Source of the DNA: Nymphalis io
Taxonomy: Eukaryota; Arthropoda; Insecta; Lepidoptera; Nymphalidae
Assembly: GCF_905147045.1 (NCBI RefSeq)
Contig: NC_065899.1
Span: 9,436,501-9,500,500 of the forward strand
DNA length: 64,000 nucleotides
Direction: 5' to 3'
The notes beneath the pieces are model-generated. The model saw only the letters and a program-made list of their open reading frames with translations. It was not told the origin of the DNA and ran no database searches. The position numbers were made by a program, and so were the translations under genes. The stretch's first letter is position 1; each line of letters opens with the position of its first letter. Shown in pieces: positions 34,478 to 47,303 of this stretch.

Positions 34478-34580
34478 TATTCATCACATGCTTCCTAACA
34501 TTCTTCAACACTGAGCACGGACTTAAACCCACGACCTTAAGTTAAGTTTCACGTATTCTATATTGTGAGCTATCTCGGCT
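34478..34580 (-). mobile_element. SINE-1 head fragment, old
   Basis: 'cttaaacccacgaccttaag', 'gtttcacgtattct' and the terminal 'gctatctcggct' match the antisense tRNA-derived head of SINE-1. The body is lost. Confidence 0.5.
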
Positions 34581-35940
34581 CACCAGACGTAACTATAAAT
34601 ATCACAATATAAATAATATCAAGCGAATAGCAAGTAGCGATCTTTAAAACAACAAAATTAGCTTACCATAAAGGAATCTATTCCGTGAAAGTAAGGCAAA
34701 AATAACTCCCAGTACATTTACTAAGTAAGACCATTATCATAAAAATAAAGTCAGTGAAACTCCATTATCCTGAAACATTTTTTTTTTGTTTTTATATCCA
34801 GTTAAGATAGCCCGTCAATTCGATTAAAGACAACTATCGGATTTCCTATTAGGCGAAACCGCTTGGTCGAGACGTTTTTGTTTCTTATCTCCTTTCTTTA
34901 GCAATTTAAATTTTTCATAGAAAATTAATCTGATTATTTATTTTACATTAATCTCCATAAAATATTACCAGGATTATAAAGTAGATTAAATTATATTTGC
35001 AGTATACGAACCTGAAAGAAAATCTGATTTGATTTTTTTTCGCGATAGCGAAAGACACCTAAAATGAAACGACAGATTTTGTGAAGTGCGTTATTAAAAA
35101 TTTAATTAAAAAGAAATGCGGAATAACCTGATTCGGAAGTTTTTTACAACGAAACAGATAATAATCAGTAAACAAATATTTTAATAAGTATAAAGAAATT
35201 CACAATGACAAGAAAAGACGGTACGTGAAAATCGAAGACTGAGCGCCTCCGTATTTTATTATACAACTGTCGAACTGATCTTTAAACAATGAAACAAGTA
35301 TATGACATTTTAAATAATTTTTACTTAAATTACATTATAATAATTATTCTATTTCATACAACAATATTTATATTTCAATTTAATGAGTCAAATAAGAAAA
35401 TAATTATAAATACAAATTTTATAAATTTTACTAAAAGCAAATACATAAACATTAACAAAGCCAAAACTATAAAAAAACGCTTAACACTATCGGAGCTTTT
35501 CCATTAAAACCTGGATCGGTTAAGCTAGGCTTATTTTTCAACGTCATTGCTCCGTCAAAATGTAAACGACGTATTATTTATGACACGTCGTATTATGTAT
35601 ATGAAACGGGTGAAATATATCATTTGTATTTTCGGAAGTTAAAATTGAAATACTTTATAAGATTATATTTAAAAAATAAATGTTTGTCTTTTAGAAGTTT
35701 TAATAACATACATCTGCCTATTATAATCACTGGGTAATATGAATATGAGCTAGTTAAATGTGATTTTTAAAGAATTATGAACAAGAATGATAAGGTCGTT
35801 GAAACAATTTTTGGTGACAATATTTTATTTTTTATTTAAACAATATATACGATAGTAACTACAATAGATTAATACTGTGTCGTAGCTATCGCCCTCCAAT
35901 TCGACAGCACATTTATTTATTATTTGTTCATTGCAAACGC
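34581..35940. other. AT-rich noncoding stretch, no gene seen
   Basis: The open frame 35289-35507 is built from AT-rich codons (Ile, Asn, Lys) and has no domain. Confidence 0.5.
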
Positions 35941-35957
35941 AAGAATCAAATATCATT

Positions 35958-36160
35958 CTTCTTCTGCCAAGCGTTTTCCCGGCCTGGTAACGCCAGGGTC
36001 CGCTTTCCTGCATCTATGCCTCCACTTTGCCCGATCTAAAGCGTCCTCCTTAGTTAGATCGTGCTCTCTCATATCATCCCTCACAACATCGAGCCAGCGC
36101 TTCTTGGGCCTGCCGCGGGATCTAGGGCCTTCGACAACAAAGTCCAGAATCAAATATTCA
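35958..36160 (-). mobile_element. 5'-truncated non-LTR 3' end with a 17-bp target-site duplication
   Basis: The exact 17-base direct repeat 'aagaatcaaatatcatt' flanks it (35941-35957 and 36161-36177). The minus strand encodes an intact C-terminal ORF end, 35953-36153: RSRGRPKKRWLDVVRDDMRE, then DALDRAKWRHRCRKADPGV. This is the highly conserved tail of a reverse-transcriptase ORF, in which GRPxxRWLD precedes the last basic residues. It ends with a gaagaagaatg tail. The clean duplication and open frame show a fairly recent insertion. Confidence 0.88.
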
Positions 36161-36177
36161 AAGAATCAAATATCATT

Positions 36178-37012
36178 AATTTAAAAAAATATTATATATA
36201 CATATATACATCTAAATATGTATACTATAAGGAAGGGATGGAGTAGGAAGGAAAAATAAGTTAGGTCAATGTTATATTGATCGCTTTAGTAATAATTCAG
36301 TCTCATCATAGCCCAAATTGAGAAACCAGTTGGTCATTTGAATTTTACACTGGTGGTCTGTCTGTGAAATAATGTAAGGGCTTACTTTAGTGACATGAGT
36401 ACACCAAGATCCTTTACCTCACCTGAACCGCATCACCAATCCATCAAACGTGACAGATGACACTAACAAATGATTGAGACTACATATAATATTTTCCTTA
36501 AACTACTAACTTTTATAATTTATTATATATTAGGATTGACATTTAAGCCGGATTTACTAGAACAAGTTAATGTAAGTATGCACGTGATGGTTATTATTAG
36601 CAATTGTATCAAAAACGACTCCAATCGCAGTGTACAAAAAACGTTGATGTAAATTTGGTAAGAACTTAAAGGTAATTGATGAATTTATCACAGTTCATCT
36701 GCAAAAAAGAAACAAAACATAACTTATCTCTTTATAATAAAGGTATGATATTATCATGCCCCAATTTTTTTGTAACGAAATTAATAAGCAAAAAAATGAT
36801 AAAAGAGCACTATCTTGCTTCATGAAGAAATACTGCAATTAAATATTCTATTTATTATGTAAGTATCTATAGTATGTAAATGTATATATTTATAATGTGT
36901 ATGTATATTATATTATTATATAATTATATATTTATGGAATATTTATTTATGTATCGTATATATACATATATATATATTGTATCTATTTTTATTTTTTTTA
37001 TGTATTAAATAA
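36178..37012. other. AT-rich noncoding stretch, no gene seen
   Basis: Contains TA-rich runs near 36900-36980. No gene or repeat boundary recognised. Confidence 0.5.
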
Positions 37013-37196
37013 TTGTACACCCCTACCATCCTATCTCTCTCCTCTACCAAAGGTTGCCTGGAAGAGATCGCTGTTTTAGCGATAAGGCCGCCTATTGTAT
37101 ATTTTTCTTTTCTTTGTTTTGTTTTACTCCTATTATTTTTGTCTATATTGGTGTGCAATAAAGAGTATATAAAATAAATAAATAAATAAATAAGCA
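37013..37196 (+). mobile_element. 5'-truncated LINE 3' UTR with an AAAT-repeat tail
   Basis: 'aaaggttgcctggaagagat', 'cgctgttttagcgataaggc', 'cgcctattgtata', then 'ggtgtgcaataaagagtata' and an (aaat)n tail. The stem-loop gcgat/agcg and the cleavage signal 'aataaag' near the end are characteristic of a 3' UTR that is abundant in lepidopteran LINEs. Coding sequence is missing. Confidence 0.8.
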
Positions 37197-37398
37197 GAAA
37201 TTGGTAGCTACTACGTTGTATGAAACATCCGCAACACGTGTATTTTCTTTCAAAAACTGAACACAGGCGTACTGTTAAGTACATTGACTCAGACTTACGA
37301 GCATAAACTCGTAGTGAGCATTACGAACATTACGAACATACGAGTGTATATTTATATAAACGTAATTAAGAATTTCGCAATAATTATAAATATTAAAG

Positions 37399-37557
37399 TT
37401 TTGTGTGCTCGTTACTCAGTCGTACAAAAACAGCTACACTGATTTAGATGAAATTTGGCATAGAGATAGCTTTTTCCCTAATAAGTTATATAGGTCTGAA
37501 TACAGGGTATATTCCTCTCACGAACGGACAAGGCGGCGGACGGCAGCTGGTCTTAAA
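37399..37557 (+). repeat. Dispersed repeat fragment of unknown family
   Basis: 'agatgaaatttggcatagag', 'atagctttttccctaataag' and a GC-rich 'acaaggcggcggacggcag' look like an internal piece of a common moth repeat. No ends are visible. Confidence 0.4.
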
Positions 37558-38737
37558 TATTTGAATTTTTTTAAAGTATGTTATGTATTTCCATATTAGT
37601 TAAATCCCATTACAATTTTATTTTATAATTTCAATCACATTTTCCCAAGTTAACGCCATTAAACGTAATGTGTTCACATTCTCGTCGATAACAGATTGAC
37701 AAGTTTCGCGACAGACTCGTCGCTTTCCTAAGTCTCAACTCCCTAGAGGCGAGTCCTAATGAATATTAACATCCCAGTCGGTGGGATCTAACAGCTTGCG
37801 CACTGATGGAATACTATATTTCTATTCAATCTTGGCCCTTATTCCTTTAAATATAAGAACTATGTCAGTAATATACTGCGTGTTAGTTTTTTATTTGAAG
37901 TTATGTGCTCTGAATCGATTGCTAACTAAAACCTAGACGTGTAGGTAGTGTATGGGAAACTTTGTTCAAAAATCTATTGACTCGATTTGAATTCAGTGAT
38001 TCTCTTTCAATTGCATTAAACATTTGTAAAGTTGAACTTTTTAAAGCAAACTAACCAGCAAAGTTTGAACACAAAAAACGTTACTGTCTTAAATATTGTT
38101 ATGTTGAAATTGAAAATAAATTAATATTTTTTTCTAATGATCAAAAGTTTGCTCTGCCCTTGAGAAGAAGTTTTGAAGCTTATTAAACTACAAAGTTTCA
38201 AAGATTGGTTAATATAAGATGATAATCTACCCTACAATAATTCAAATCGAGTTTTTTTTTAAATGAAGAACAAATATATAGCAATAAGGCTGCACAAGGA
38301 ATATTTTAGCTGCCAGCAACATGTTTTTTCACATAAGCGTTTATGAAACGGTAAGATTAATGAGAGCGGTGTCTGTATGCAGCGCAGCCGACGTTGCATT
38401 AAAAGAAAATTAACGGAATTTGATGCATGGATTATGCAAATCGACGCATATCCGTTCCGGCTCTTTGTTGTCACGTCCGCTGAGTGAGTTTTGATTGTCT
38501 GAAGATTTCTGCAACAGCATATTACCATAATTCATACGAACTAGAAATTTGAAGACCTGATGTCTCGTTTCACGAATGATTTTATTTTCAACAACGTGTT
38601 GGTGTGCTAAAATCTATTAATATCCTCTTTCGGTTATGTATTTATCATTTATGCTTTCAAAATACCAAACTGTAAATTTTAATCAGAACTATATTGTTAG
38701 TATATGAAGTAACGGCTTGCGAATATCCATCTATCCT
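37558..38737. other. Noncoding, no gene seen
   Basis: No domain-bearing frame. The open frame 38259-38528 shows no recognised feature. Confidence 0.45.
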
Positions 38738-38905
38738 CTTCGAGGAGAAGGTTTGGATGTTACTCCACCACGCTGCTGTAATACTGATTGGTGCCTAAAC
38801 GTGGCAGGTTTTCATCTACACATTCTCACATTATGTTTTTCTTTACTAACGAGCATGATATAAATTATAAGCACAAATTAAGCACATGAAAAATCTAACC
38901 TAAGT
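38738..38905 (-). mobile_element. SINE-1 copy, old, head lost
   Basis: 'cttcgaggagaaggtttgga', 'ccaccacgctgctgtaatac' and 'gcacaaattaagcacatgaa' follow the antisense SINE-1 order. The tRNA-derived end has decayed. Confidence 0.7.
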
Positions 38906-39687
38906 TTGAAGTCGGAATCATAGAATCTCAATCGATAAAACTATTGAGTCTAGAAAGCTTAAATTTAAAACATGGGCTTACTTCATAACGTAAGCGAAAC
39001 GGTATTTTTGGAATATTTCAACTTTAAGAGCGTTTAATGGGTTTATTTTCTATCAATTGTACCTGTTCGAAATCGGGGCGGGTTGCTAGGTTATGATATA
39101 AACTTCTTTTAGGATCATGTTAATATGAGTAAAATGTAAAGTTAAGTAATATTACTATATAATGAGAAAAGTTTTGTAAGCGCGACTTTGTGTGACTAAC
39201 TATTTCAGTACGCTCATATATGCATATGTGGATTTTGTATGCGTGTTTTGGTTAGCTATCAATAATATCGCCATTATTCGTAAATGAGTGCAAATTACGC
39301 AGACGGACGGATCTCTAGCAGTTATACAATACACAAAATAGTTTACAAACGTATACATGCAAATTTAAATTACTCACAAACTGTTGCGTATATATACAAC
39401 GTTAAATACACCACAATTTGAAAACCTTAAATGTAGTGAATATACCAAAAACGTAAATAATATAAAAATGTACAAAAGCCAAGCTTCTAACATATTTAAA
39501 GCTTGTTTTTTTTAAACAATTTTGTCGCTTCTATATTTTTATAATGATAGCAATTCCATTTATTTTTCATATCCGTTTATTTTAACACATTCCCAACTTT
39601 CATATACGTAAAAGATTTACTGTGAATAATATTAATTACGATGTTTTATTTTATAGGATGTTTTGCGATGTAAATTATTTTGTGCTT

Positions 39688-39823
39688 GAGAATCGACAGT
39701 TTAAAGTAAACGTGGTAGAACTTGTTTAAGTATCACGACGCGAATTTTAATTGGATCCTCTGGTTTATATTCGAAGTATTTATTTTGTATAAATACCTAG
39801 TGACGGTAATGAAAGTAAATATT
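39688..39823 (+). repeat. Repeat R-E copy 2
   Basis: The same start 'gagaatcgacagtttaaagt' and the same order of blocks as at 22034-22168, with substitutions increasing toward the right end. Confidence 0.65.
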
Positions 39824-40159
39824 ATGATTTAACGAGAAAAATTATGTAAATTTTCGTTTTTAATTAACGAACTTCTTATAATCTTAATTAAAAACGTAAT
39901 ATATTTGTTTTTTTTTTTAATGTAAAATATTTTTTTCGTGTAAAACACTTATGTTAAGCAATAAAATTAAATAATAAAATTTTAAAATTTCTTCAAAAGT
40001 GAGTATTAAAAAAGGTCTCTAAATTAGTCTTCCAGAACTACTTCGGTTTCTGAGAATCTTCTCACCTCGATAAACATTAGCCGATTGTAGAGAAGTATTT
40101 ATAAAATGTTACAAAAATGAAAGACCACTACTGCGACACAACTTTCTGTTTCATCATTC

Positions 40160-40320
40160 TCATACTCCGATGAGATGGAAATCCACCAAGACTGAAGAAA
40201 ATACCATGTAGATCCTAACACATTGGAGTGGAAGAAAAACTATTTACTTTCTCCACCTGGGAATCGAACGCGAGACGTAATGAACATACTAGGTGTTTGA
40301 TTGTAGATCATGATGACTAT
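40160..40320 (-). mobile_element. Possible tRNA-headed SINE relic
   Basis: 'ccgatgagatggaaatccac', 'aacacattggagtggaagaa' and 'cacctgggaatcgaacgcga' (an antisense B-box-like phrase) suggest another SINE family. Boundaries are not visible. Confidence 0.35.
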
Positions 40321-40969
40321 GTATAAAGCTAATAAATTAAATAGGCTGTTGCAATTTCATTCGAATCTTAATTTTCGAATATTTGTATTTAAGCGTTATA
40401 CATATTTATAAATATATCAACCCACAGAACAAAATACATCATACAAATAAAACGAATCCATCACGACATCATAAAATGCAATCTTCAAATTGAAAACGAA
40501 AAAATACAACTTCAGTATTAACAATTTCACGCCCCTCCAACGAAATTAGAGTATCATAAAATTCTGAAGCCTTATTTTCTCATTATGGGGGAGTAACATT
40601 GTTATCAACGCAGGTATCTATAGTCTGATTTGATAATAATAGCGTGGAAGGTAGCGTTGAAATCAGAGGGCGATGCTAGGGCGTTAAAATGTTTATACAC
40701 TTTCATAATTTTGAGGGGATGATATAGAATTCGTAGAGGGGCCAAAGAGGGGCTTCAACGGAATTCTTTATACGGAAAATTCGTTATTTCACAGCTATTA
40801 TCCGAATTAGTTGTATTTAGTGGTTCCATTATTTAAAAAAAATGTCATATTACTATCAAATGAAACGATTTTATGTCATAGTTTTATTTTCTATATGAAT
40901 AGAAGATAAAAAAACTAAACTAGATGCTACAATTTTTTTTAAATTAAATGTCTGTAATAGACTATACAG

Positions 40970-41066
40970 TTCCACCAACCCACATTGGAGCAGCGTAGTG
41001 GAGAAAGCTCCAAACCTTCTCAAAAAAGGGAGAGGACGTCCAACAGTGGGATATGCATAGGTTGTT
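40970..41066 (+). mobile_element. SINE-1 3' fragment, plus strand
   Basis: 'cccacattggagcagcgtag', 'tggagaaagctccaaacctt' and 'cgtccaacagtgggatatgc' are the 3' third of SINE-1 in sense. Confidence 0.7.
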
Positions 41067-41206
41067 ACTTAATAGACTATATATAAACTTACAATGGCGA
41101 AATATAATAGAGATCATGGGAGAGACCATCCAGTCCAGTCTAAAATTCAGAATGCTACTAAGATCAATTGACAGTAATTACACAGGAATGACAACAGTAA
41201 ATATCC

Positions 41207-41486
41207 GTAACAGCCTGTGAATGCTGGGCAGCAGCAGTGGGAACTGCTGGGCTGAAGGCCTCCACTCCCTTTTTGAGGAGAAGGTTTGGAGCTTATTCTA
41301 CCACGCTGATCTAGTTCGGTTTGGTCGAATACACATGGTACAGGTTTCACCACGATGTTTTCCTTCACCGTAAAGCACGAGATGAATTATAATCACAAAT
41401 TAAGCACATGAAAATTGGTGGTGCTTGACCGGGTTTGAACCGACGATCATCGGTTAAAATTCACGCGTTCTTACCACTGCGCCTTT
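41207..41486 (-). mobile_element. SINE-1 copy, full length
   Basis: 'taacagcctgtgaatgctgg' through 'gaggagaaggtttggagctt', 'acgatgttttccttcaccgt', 'gcacgagatgaattataatc' and 'gggtttgaaccgacgatcat' to 'tcacgcgttcttaccactgc'. The head end is at the right. The left end carries an extra 'gcagcagcagtgggaactg' relative to other copies. Confidence 0.85.
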
Positions 41487-41703
41487 ATAACATTAAATAG
41501 AAAAATTAAAATTGCAATTCTAAAATTTTAATTGTGATGCTGCCTGGAAATATTCTCAAACTACAAAACTTTAAGTTAAAGAAAGATATTAATAGAAATA
41601 ATGATACACCAAATACTCGGAGAAAACGTCTGCGGAGGCTAAAAGACGAAGTAAGAAATTAAATGTAGTAACTTAGTAGCTGTTCCTAAATATGTCACTG
41701 TTA

Positions 41704-41785
41704 AGAAAAGGCCGCTTTTTCTCTTAATAAGATTTAACACTTTATTCCGCCATGCTGCTCTGGTGAGGATTGGTGAATATAACAT
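41704..41785 (-). mobile_element. SINE-1 fragment, old
   Basis: 'tttattccgccatgctgctc' followed by 'tggtgaggattggtgaatat' is a decayed middle of SINE-1. Confidence 0.45.
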
Positions 41786-44700
41786 AATTCTACCTGTAAA
41801 AATTTTCGCTTTCGAACTTTTTATTTAGATCCTCGTCATCCACGCCACTTATCCGCTAAAACATTTTAGCTCACCAATACAAAAGCTAATGTAATTACAA
41901 AGTATAATAACCTAAATAATTTACAAATACGCTTCGCGATTATAAAGAAAAATAATTAAAAACAAATATGAACAGTAAATTAAAACATATTCTACTCCTC
42001 TTAACTGACAAAACAGTCGAGACAAAATTTACTCCACATCAAAATACTCATAATTTAAAAAGAAATTCTATTATCGTACGTCTAAAAGCAAACGTACGAA
42101 ATAAAATTACCATAAATAAAATGCATTCGACGCCAACCCTATGGGAATATAGTAAAGCGGAACAAAATACAGTGTGTTTAGAAATAACAAAACATGAGTG
42201 CGAAAACTGAACTTCGAATTACTGTAATTTAAACTCTGTTGGGAATCGAAGACGCTCTGAATATATTAACACAAGCCGTAATTAACAGCTGAATATAAAC
42301 TTCCAATTACTTCTATTTTTCATGTATAATTGTACCAACAGTTAATTTATGGTTTCTGTATTGTGGTTTTAGTATTAAATCTTATAAATATGAATTTGCT
42401 TTTTCGTATGTTTGCGTGTTTGTTACTAGTTTAATTTAGTATAGAAATCGATCGTATATATTTTTAGTTAAGAAATAGTTATAATATGTCCTATTAATAT
42501 GTGGATCTTCTAGTACTATTGATTAGATCATTCGATTTTTATATTAGCGTAAACACTGGCGAAAAAATAATAAACTTATTATTGACAAAAGGACTGAATC
42601 TTGAGCATCTAAAATTTAAATAAAATCATTTAATAATTGTATGATTTTCATAAAAAAGGCCTATATTTCTGAGCATCATGTATTATAAAAATTTCATCTG
42701 ACGTATGCCACAATAATTTAGCACCTAAAAGCGTAGTGCAGCGTATTCAAGTAGCAGTTTCTTTGCCCGTGTCGGCGTCTCGGACGCTCTTAATGCAAAT
42801 TTTATTTATTCATGTAAATTAATATCTATTCTCTGAGACACCCAGTGAAGCGGAAAATTGAGTACGTGCAAAAATAAAGCCCGTTCCCCGGCTTATGCAA
42901 ACTGTGCCGACCGTGGTTGCCAATTAGAATATCCACCCTGCTACGTTGTTTGTCATTCAGTTGTAAAATGACACTGTGTCGTGACACGGATACACTAATT
43001 TGAGGGGGTCGGGTACAATTGAATAAAATAGATTTTTTGATTCTTTTGTTATTATTTCTTGTTTGATGTAAGGTTTATTCACTCTATTAAAATATTTTCA
43101 ATTACTTTGTAATTTAATTTCAAATGAAAAATTTGTGTAGCTATATTTTAAAAAGGTGCCAATTAAAGCTACTAATTAAAATGTTAGGCTGTTAATTTTT
43201 GTGAAAGCAATTATAATAATAATTTTTTAAACCGGTTTTAGTAAATTCTAAGCTTCAATATAGTAACAGTCACAGGTCCAATTGTGACCCATTGAACTAT
43301 TGTCATCATCACTCCTAACTCAGCCCCGTTTTTATTTCCTTAAGAAGCGGGCATTGCTCTTATACTCTTTAAAAAAGTAAATATATTTATAAATATGATT
43401 CTTTTTAAAAACTTATAAAAACGTATAACTTACTCGAAAACATTGAAAACTTTTCAGCGTAGAACTTTTACCATATCATAATCTATTCTTTTATTACTGA
43501 TTCTACGCAATTATTAAATCACAAAAATAGGCCATTTTGTTTCTTAAAATGAAAATATTATATAATGAAAAAAATCTAAATACAGCTACAGCTCGTTATA
43601 CCACAATATATCAATTTAAACATGAGTCGCTTCCTTAATACACGATGTATTACTTGGAAATACCCTTTCAAGATGACTTGTAGGAAGTTTTCCGCGCACC
43701 ATTTACTATGAAAAGGGTTCACATTAATTGTGATGTCACTTATCTTTCGGTCCGTCGAACACTTTTTAACGGTTATCTGTATACACTTCTACTTATGTAG
43801 ATTCCATTTACGATTACTGTAACACCATATTAGATTACTACTACAGTATATGTATTTTATAATTAACATAATTGATTTTTTATAATAAGTACCTGGGCGA
43901 TCGAACTTGTCTCGACTCTAGCAATATATATTTTTTTGTAATAAACAATCGAAATACAAAATTTGAGATAACTCTTTAGACGATTTTAGAATACATGACA
44001 TGTTTATGTATATATACAAGAATTGATTGTTTAATATTATTATAATAAATTGTAAATAATAACAAACACGAAAAAAATTTTTTTTAATATACCGTAATAA
44101 AATTGACTTTAATGCGGACAAAGTCGTAGGCTAGTGTTATATAAAATAACAAATAAATAACGTACATTAACGTAAATCTATGTATTCGAACTGATAACAG
44201 TTTGCTCTACTTCTACTTTGGAAATAGTTCAATGAGTACTTATGTGTGTCGGTGTGTACGAGGCTTTTGTAGTTAGTTGAAGTTTGGCGCAGCCATGAGG
44301 ATTTCCGTGCCAACTGAATTTTAGGCTTAGAGTGAATTGGAAGACTTAAAAGTGAACTTTATATAAGACATTATAAAGTTATGAGCCAATTACGGTATAT
44401 AAACTCAGTTTAATATTTGAACAATTTTCTGCTATGAAAAAAAAAACAAATAATATTAAAATTACAACAAACTAAAACTATATTAATGCTTTGTTTTCAT
44501 AGTATTTGTCACTCCAATATATTTTTTTGCTAGTATCGATAGCCGAAGAATTAAAATTCGATGCTTGTAACAAAACGTACTAATCATCAAAGTATTGCCA
44601 AGCGAAAACATACCAAAAAGTCGAAGCAACTTAATACACAACCTACTATTACCATTATATTAAAAAAGTAAGCACTTACAATCCAATAGAACTTTCAAGT

Positions 44701-45370
44701 GTTCTATGAATAAATAATGTAATGCAAACTGCATAAAATGCACCCCTAAGCAATCAGTTATAAGTGATAATGACCTGTCGCTTACTGATTTCTCAAAAGC
44801 AATTGTTTATTTGTTTTTAATTTACTTTATTGACGGCGAAATACTAACAGATGTTTTCAATGTGTCATTGAATTTAAATGTTTCCTGTCTTTCAAGTGTA
44901 AGTAAAAATTTTAAGCAATAAATGATCCAAATATTTATTTATATTTGTTATTTTTAATTGAATTGTCTAGCTTTAGTAGAAATCGTATTATTTTTGTGAA
45001 CAAAATTATTGACTATGTAAGATTTTTTTTATTACTGGTGATATATAAATTTAATAATGTCTTAGTACATCAAGTTTAACCGATACAGTTTCTTATTAAA
45101 ATAAAATATGTTATATTTTTTATGAGCTCTAAGCTTTGCTAAATTTAAATTTTTAGTAAAGTAATAATTATCTTTATAATATTAATAAATATAATAATAA
45201 AAAAAAAATTATTTTTAATAAAAAAAAGAAGATGATTAAAAGGCGTAGAATTAGTATTCGTTGATTTTCATGCAGGCGATGAAATACAGGGTTCCGAAGC
45301 AAAGTGGTGTGTACCGTCCCGTATTTAGATATACTAAATACTCCTATATGCCTTATAGGGCCTATGTTTA
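41786..45370. other. Noncoding stretch of 3.6 kb, no gene seen
   Basis: Uniformly AT-rich. Open frames 41968-42210 and 43918-44121 show AT-driven composition and no domains. I see no mobile element with identifiable ends. This is the longest repeat-poor stretch in the right half and could hold intronic or regulatory DNA. Confidence 0.45.
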
Positions 45371-45666
45371 CTGGTGGTAGAGCTTCGTGCAAGCTCGTCT
45401 GGGTAGGTACCACCCACTCATCAGATATTCTACCGCAAAACAGCAGTACTTGGTATTGTTGTGTTCCGGTTTGAAGGGTGAGTGAGCCAGTGTAATTACA
45501 GGCACAAGGGACATAACATCTTAGTTCCCAAGATTGGTGGCGCATTAGTGATGTAAGCGATGGTTAACATTTCTTACAATGCCAATGTCTAAGGGCGTTT
45601 GGTGACCACTTAGCATCAGGTGGCCCATATGCTCGTCCGCCTTGCTATTTTATAAAAAAAAAAAAA
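45371..45666 (+). mobile_element. SINE-2 copy, full length, plus strand
   Basis: Sense orientation: 'tggtggtagagcttcgtgca', 'gtaggtaccacccactcatc', 'ttccggtttgaagggtgagt', 'gggcgtttggtgaccactta' and 'gcccatatgctcgtccgcct', then poly-A. Confidence 0.92.
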
Positions 45667-46024
45667 TGTAACAGCATAAGTAATACGATCTGTATCTAAT
45701 ATCTACTTGTTTTTTGTATACCTTCTGGCATAACGTATCTATTCTTGCAATATTCGATTCGATATTCATTTTTTATCACTTACATTTATCATACAGTAAA
45801 TTACATCTGTAACCAACGAAAATGATCGTTAAAGCAAATTGTCTAAGCAGTGCTCGTGACAGCGTACATTAAGAATATTTACTGCGTATTCGAAACATCT
45901 GAAATAATGTCAATAGCAGAGAGAATCTCTTGTATCAACACGAGACGACTCCGATCACTAAGGCGAATCCTATTTAAAGCGGCATTATTACAATGCAATA
46001 AATAAATTTACCTCACAAATATGG

Positions 46025-46317
46025 TTTTTTTTTTTATAGAATAGGAAGGCGGACGAGCATATGGGCCACTTAATGGTAAGTGGTCACCAACGCTCATAGA
46101 CATTAGCATCGTAAGAAATGTAAACCATCGTTTACATCACAAATGCGCCACCAACCTTGGGAACTAAGATGTTATGTCCATTGCGCCTGTAATTACACTG
46201 GCTCACATCCCCTTCAAACCGGAGCACAACAATACCAAGTACCGCTGTTTTGCGGTAGAATATCTGATGAGTGGGTGGTACCTACCCAGACGAGCTTGCA
46301 CAAAGCTCTACCACCAG
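46025..46317 (-). mobile_element. SINE-2 copy, full length, minus strand
   Basis: Poly-T at 46025, then 'gaataggaaggcggacgagc', 'catcgtttacatcacaaatg' and 'gagtgggtggtacctaccca', ending 'gctctaccaccag'. It belongs to the longer subfamily that keeps the 'tacatc' bases. Confidence 0.92.
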
Positions 46318-47020
46318 TAAAATTTAAATTTAAAATTATTTAAACTTAACTGGCCACAACCGAATTAAATATATAATAATAACTAATTCTCTGACAATAT
46401 ACGTGTAAGCTAAAGAATACTACAATAATATTTGTATACCATTTCCAACATATGTATTTTTGTACTTTTCCTGGGAAAGATTTGATTTCAATATTTTTTA
46501 TATTAACAATTCAAAAAATATTCGGGAAAATCATATTTATTTTTGAATGTTTTTTCTTTAAATTAGTTGATTAACGTCATAACATAATTGAAAATTGGAA
46601 GGAAGAGCAACTAGATATTGTATTATAGATGTTTTGGAAATTAATAATGGTAAGTACGGAAGCCTGTAACAAAATCTTTAGATATATGTATCCACATGAT
46701 TTTGTCACTAACGTGAAGTTCTCGTCTCGCGTATTGTAAATGTCACGACATTTCATTTTCACTTGCTCTCTCATTCTCATCATTATAGCAGATGGAGTCA
46801 CACATCTATATATATTCTTATTCTATACATATTTATGTTAAAATGTTTTTTTATAGTTCAAATATGGAACATATATTATATACACTTGAAATTTGTATCC
46901 ACATATTTACTCTACCTTGATATATGTCGCTGTCATTTCATCCATTTTTTTAATTAGTGCTGTCATAATGGTTGCATTTTTGGTGTATTCTTAATATACA
47001 GAGCAATTATTAAATATATT
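46318..47020. other. AT-rich noncoding stretch, no gene seen
   Basis: No gene or repeat recognised. Confidence 0.5.
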
Positions 47021-47303
47021 GACGAGCCGGTTGGCGTGGTTGGTAGATACTTGCCTTTCACGCCGAAGATTGTGGTTTCGATTCCCACCCAGGACAGACA
47101 TTTGTGTGCGTGAACATGTCTGTTTGTCCTGAGTCTGGGTGTAATTAACTATATAAGTATGTATTTCCAAAAAAAAGTAGTATATGTAGTATATCAGTTG
47201 TCTGGTTTTCATAGCACAAGCTTTGTATAAGCTTAATTTGGGATCAGATAGCCGTGTGTGAAAAATGTCCCAGGATATTATTATTATATTATTATTATTA
47301 ATT
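47021..47303 (+). mobile_element. SINE-3 copy, plus strand
   Basis: Head 'gacgagccggttggcgtggt', B box 'gtttcgattccca', body 'tcctgagtctgggtgtaatt' and 'gggatcagatagccgtgtgt', tail ttattatattattattatta. Confidence 0.88.
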
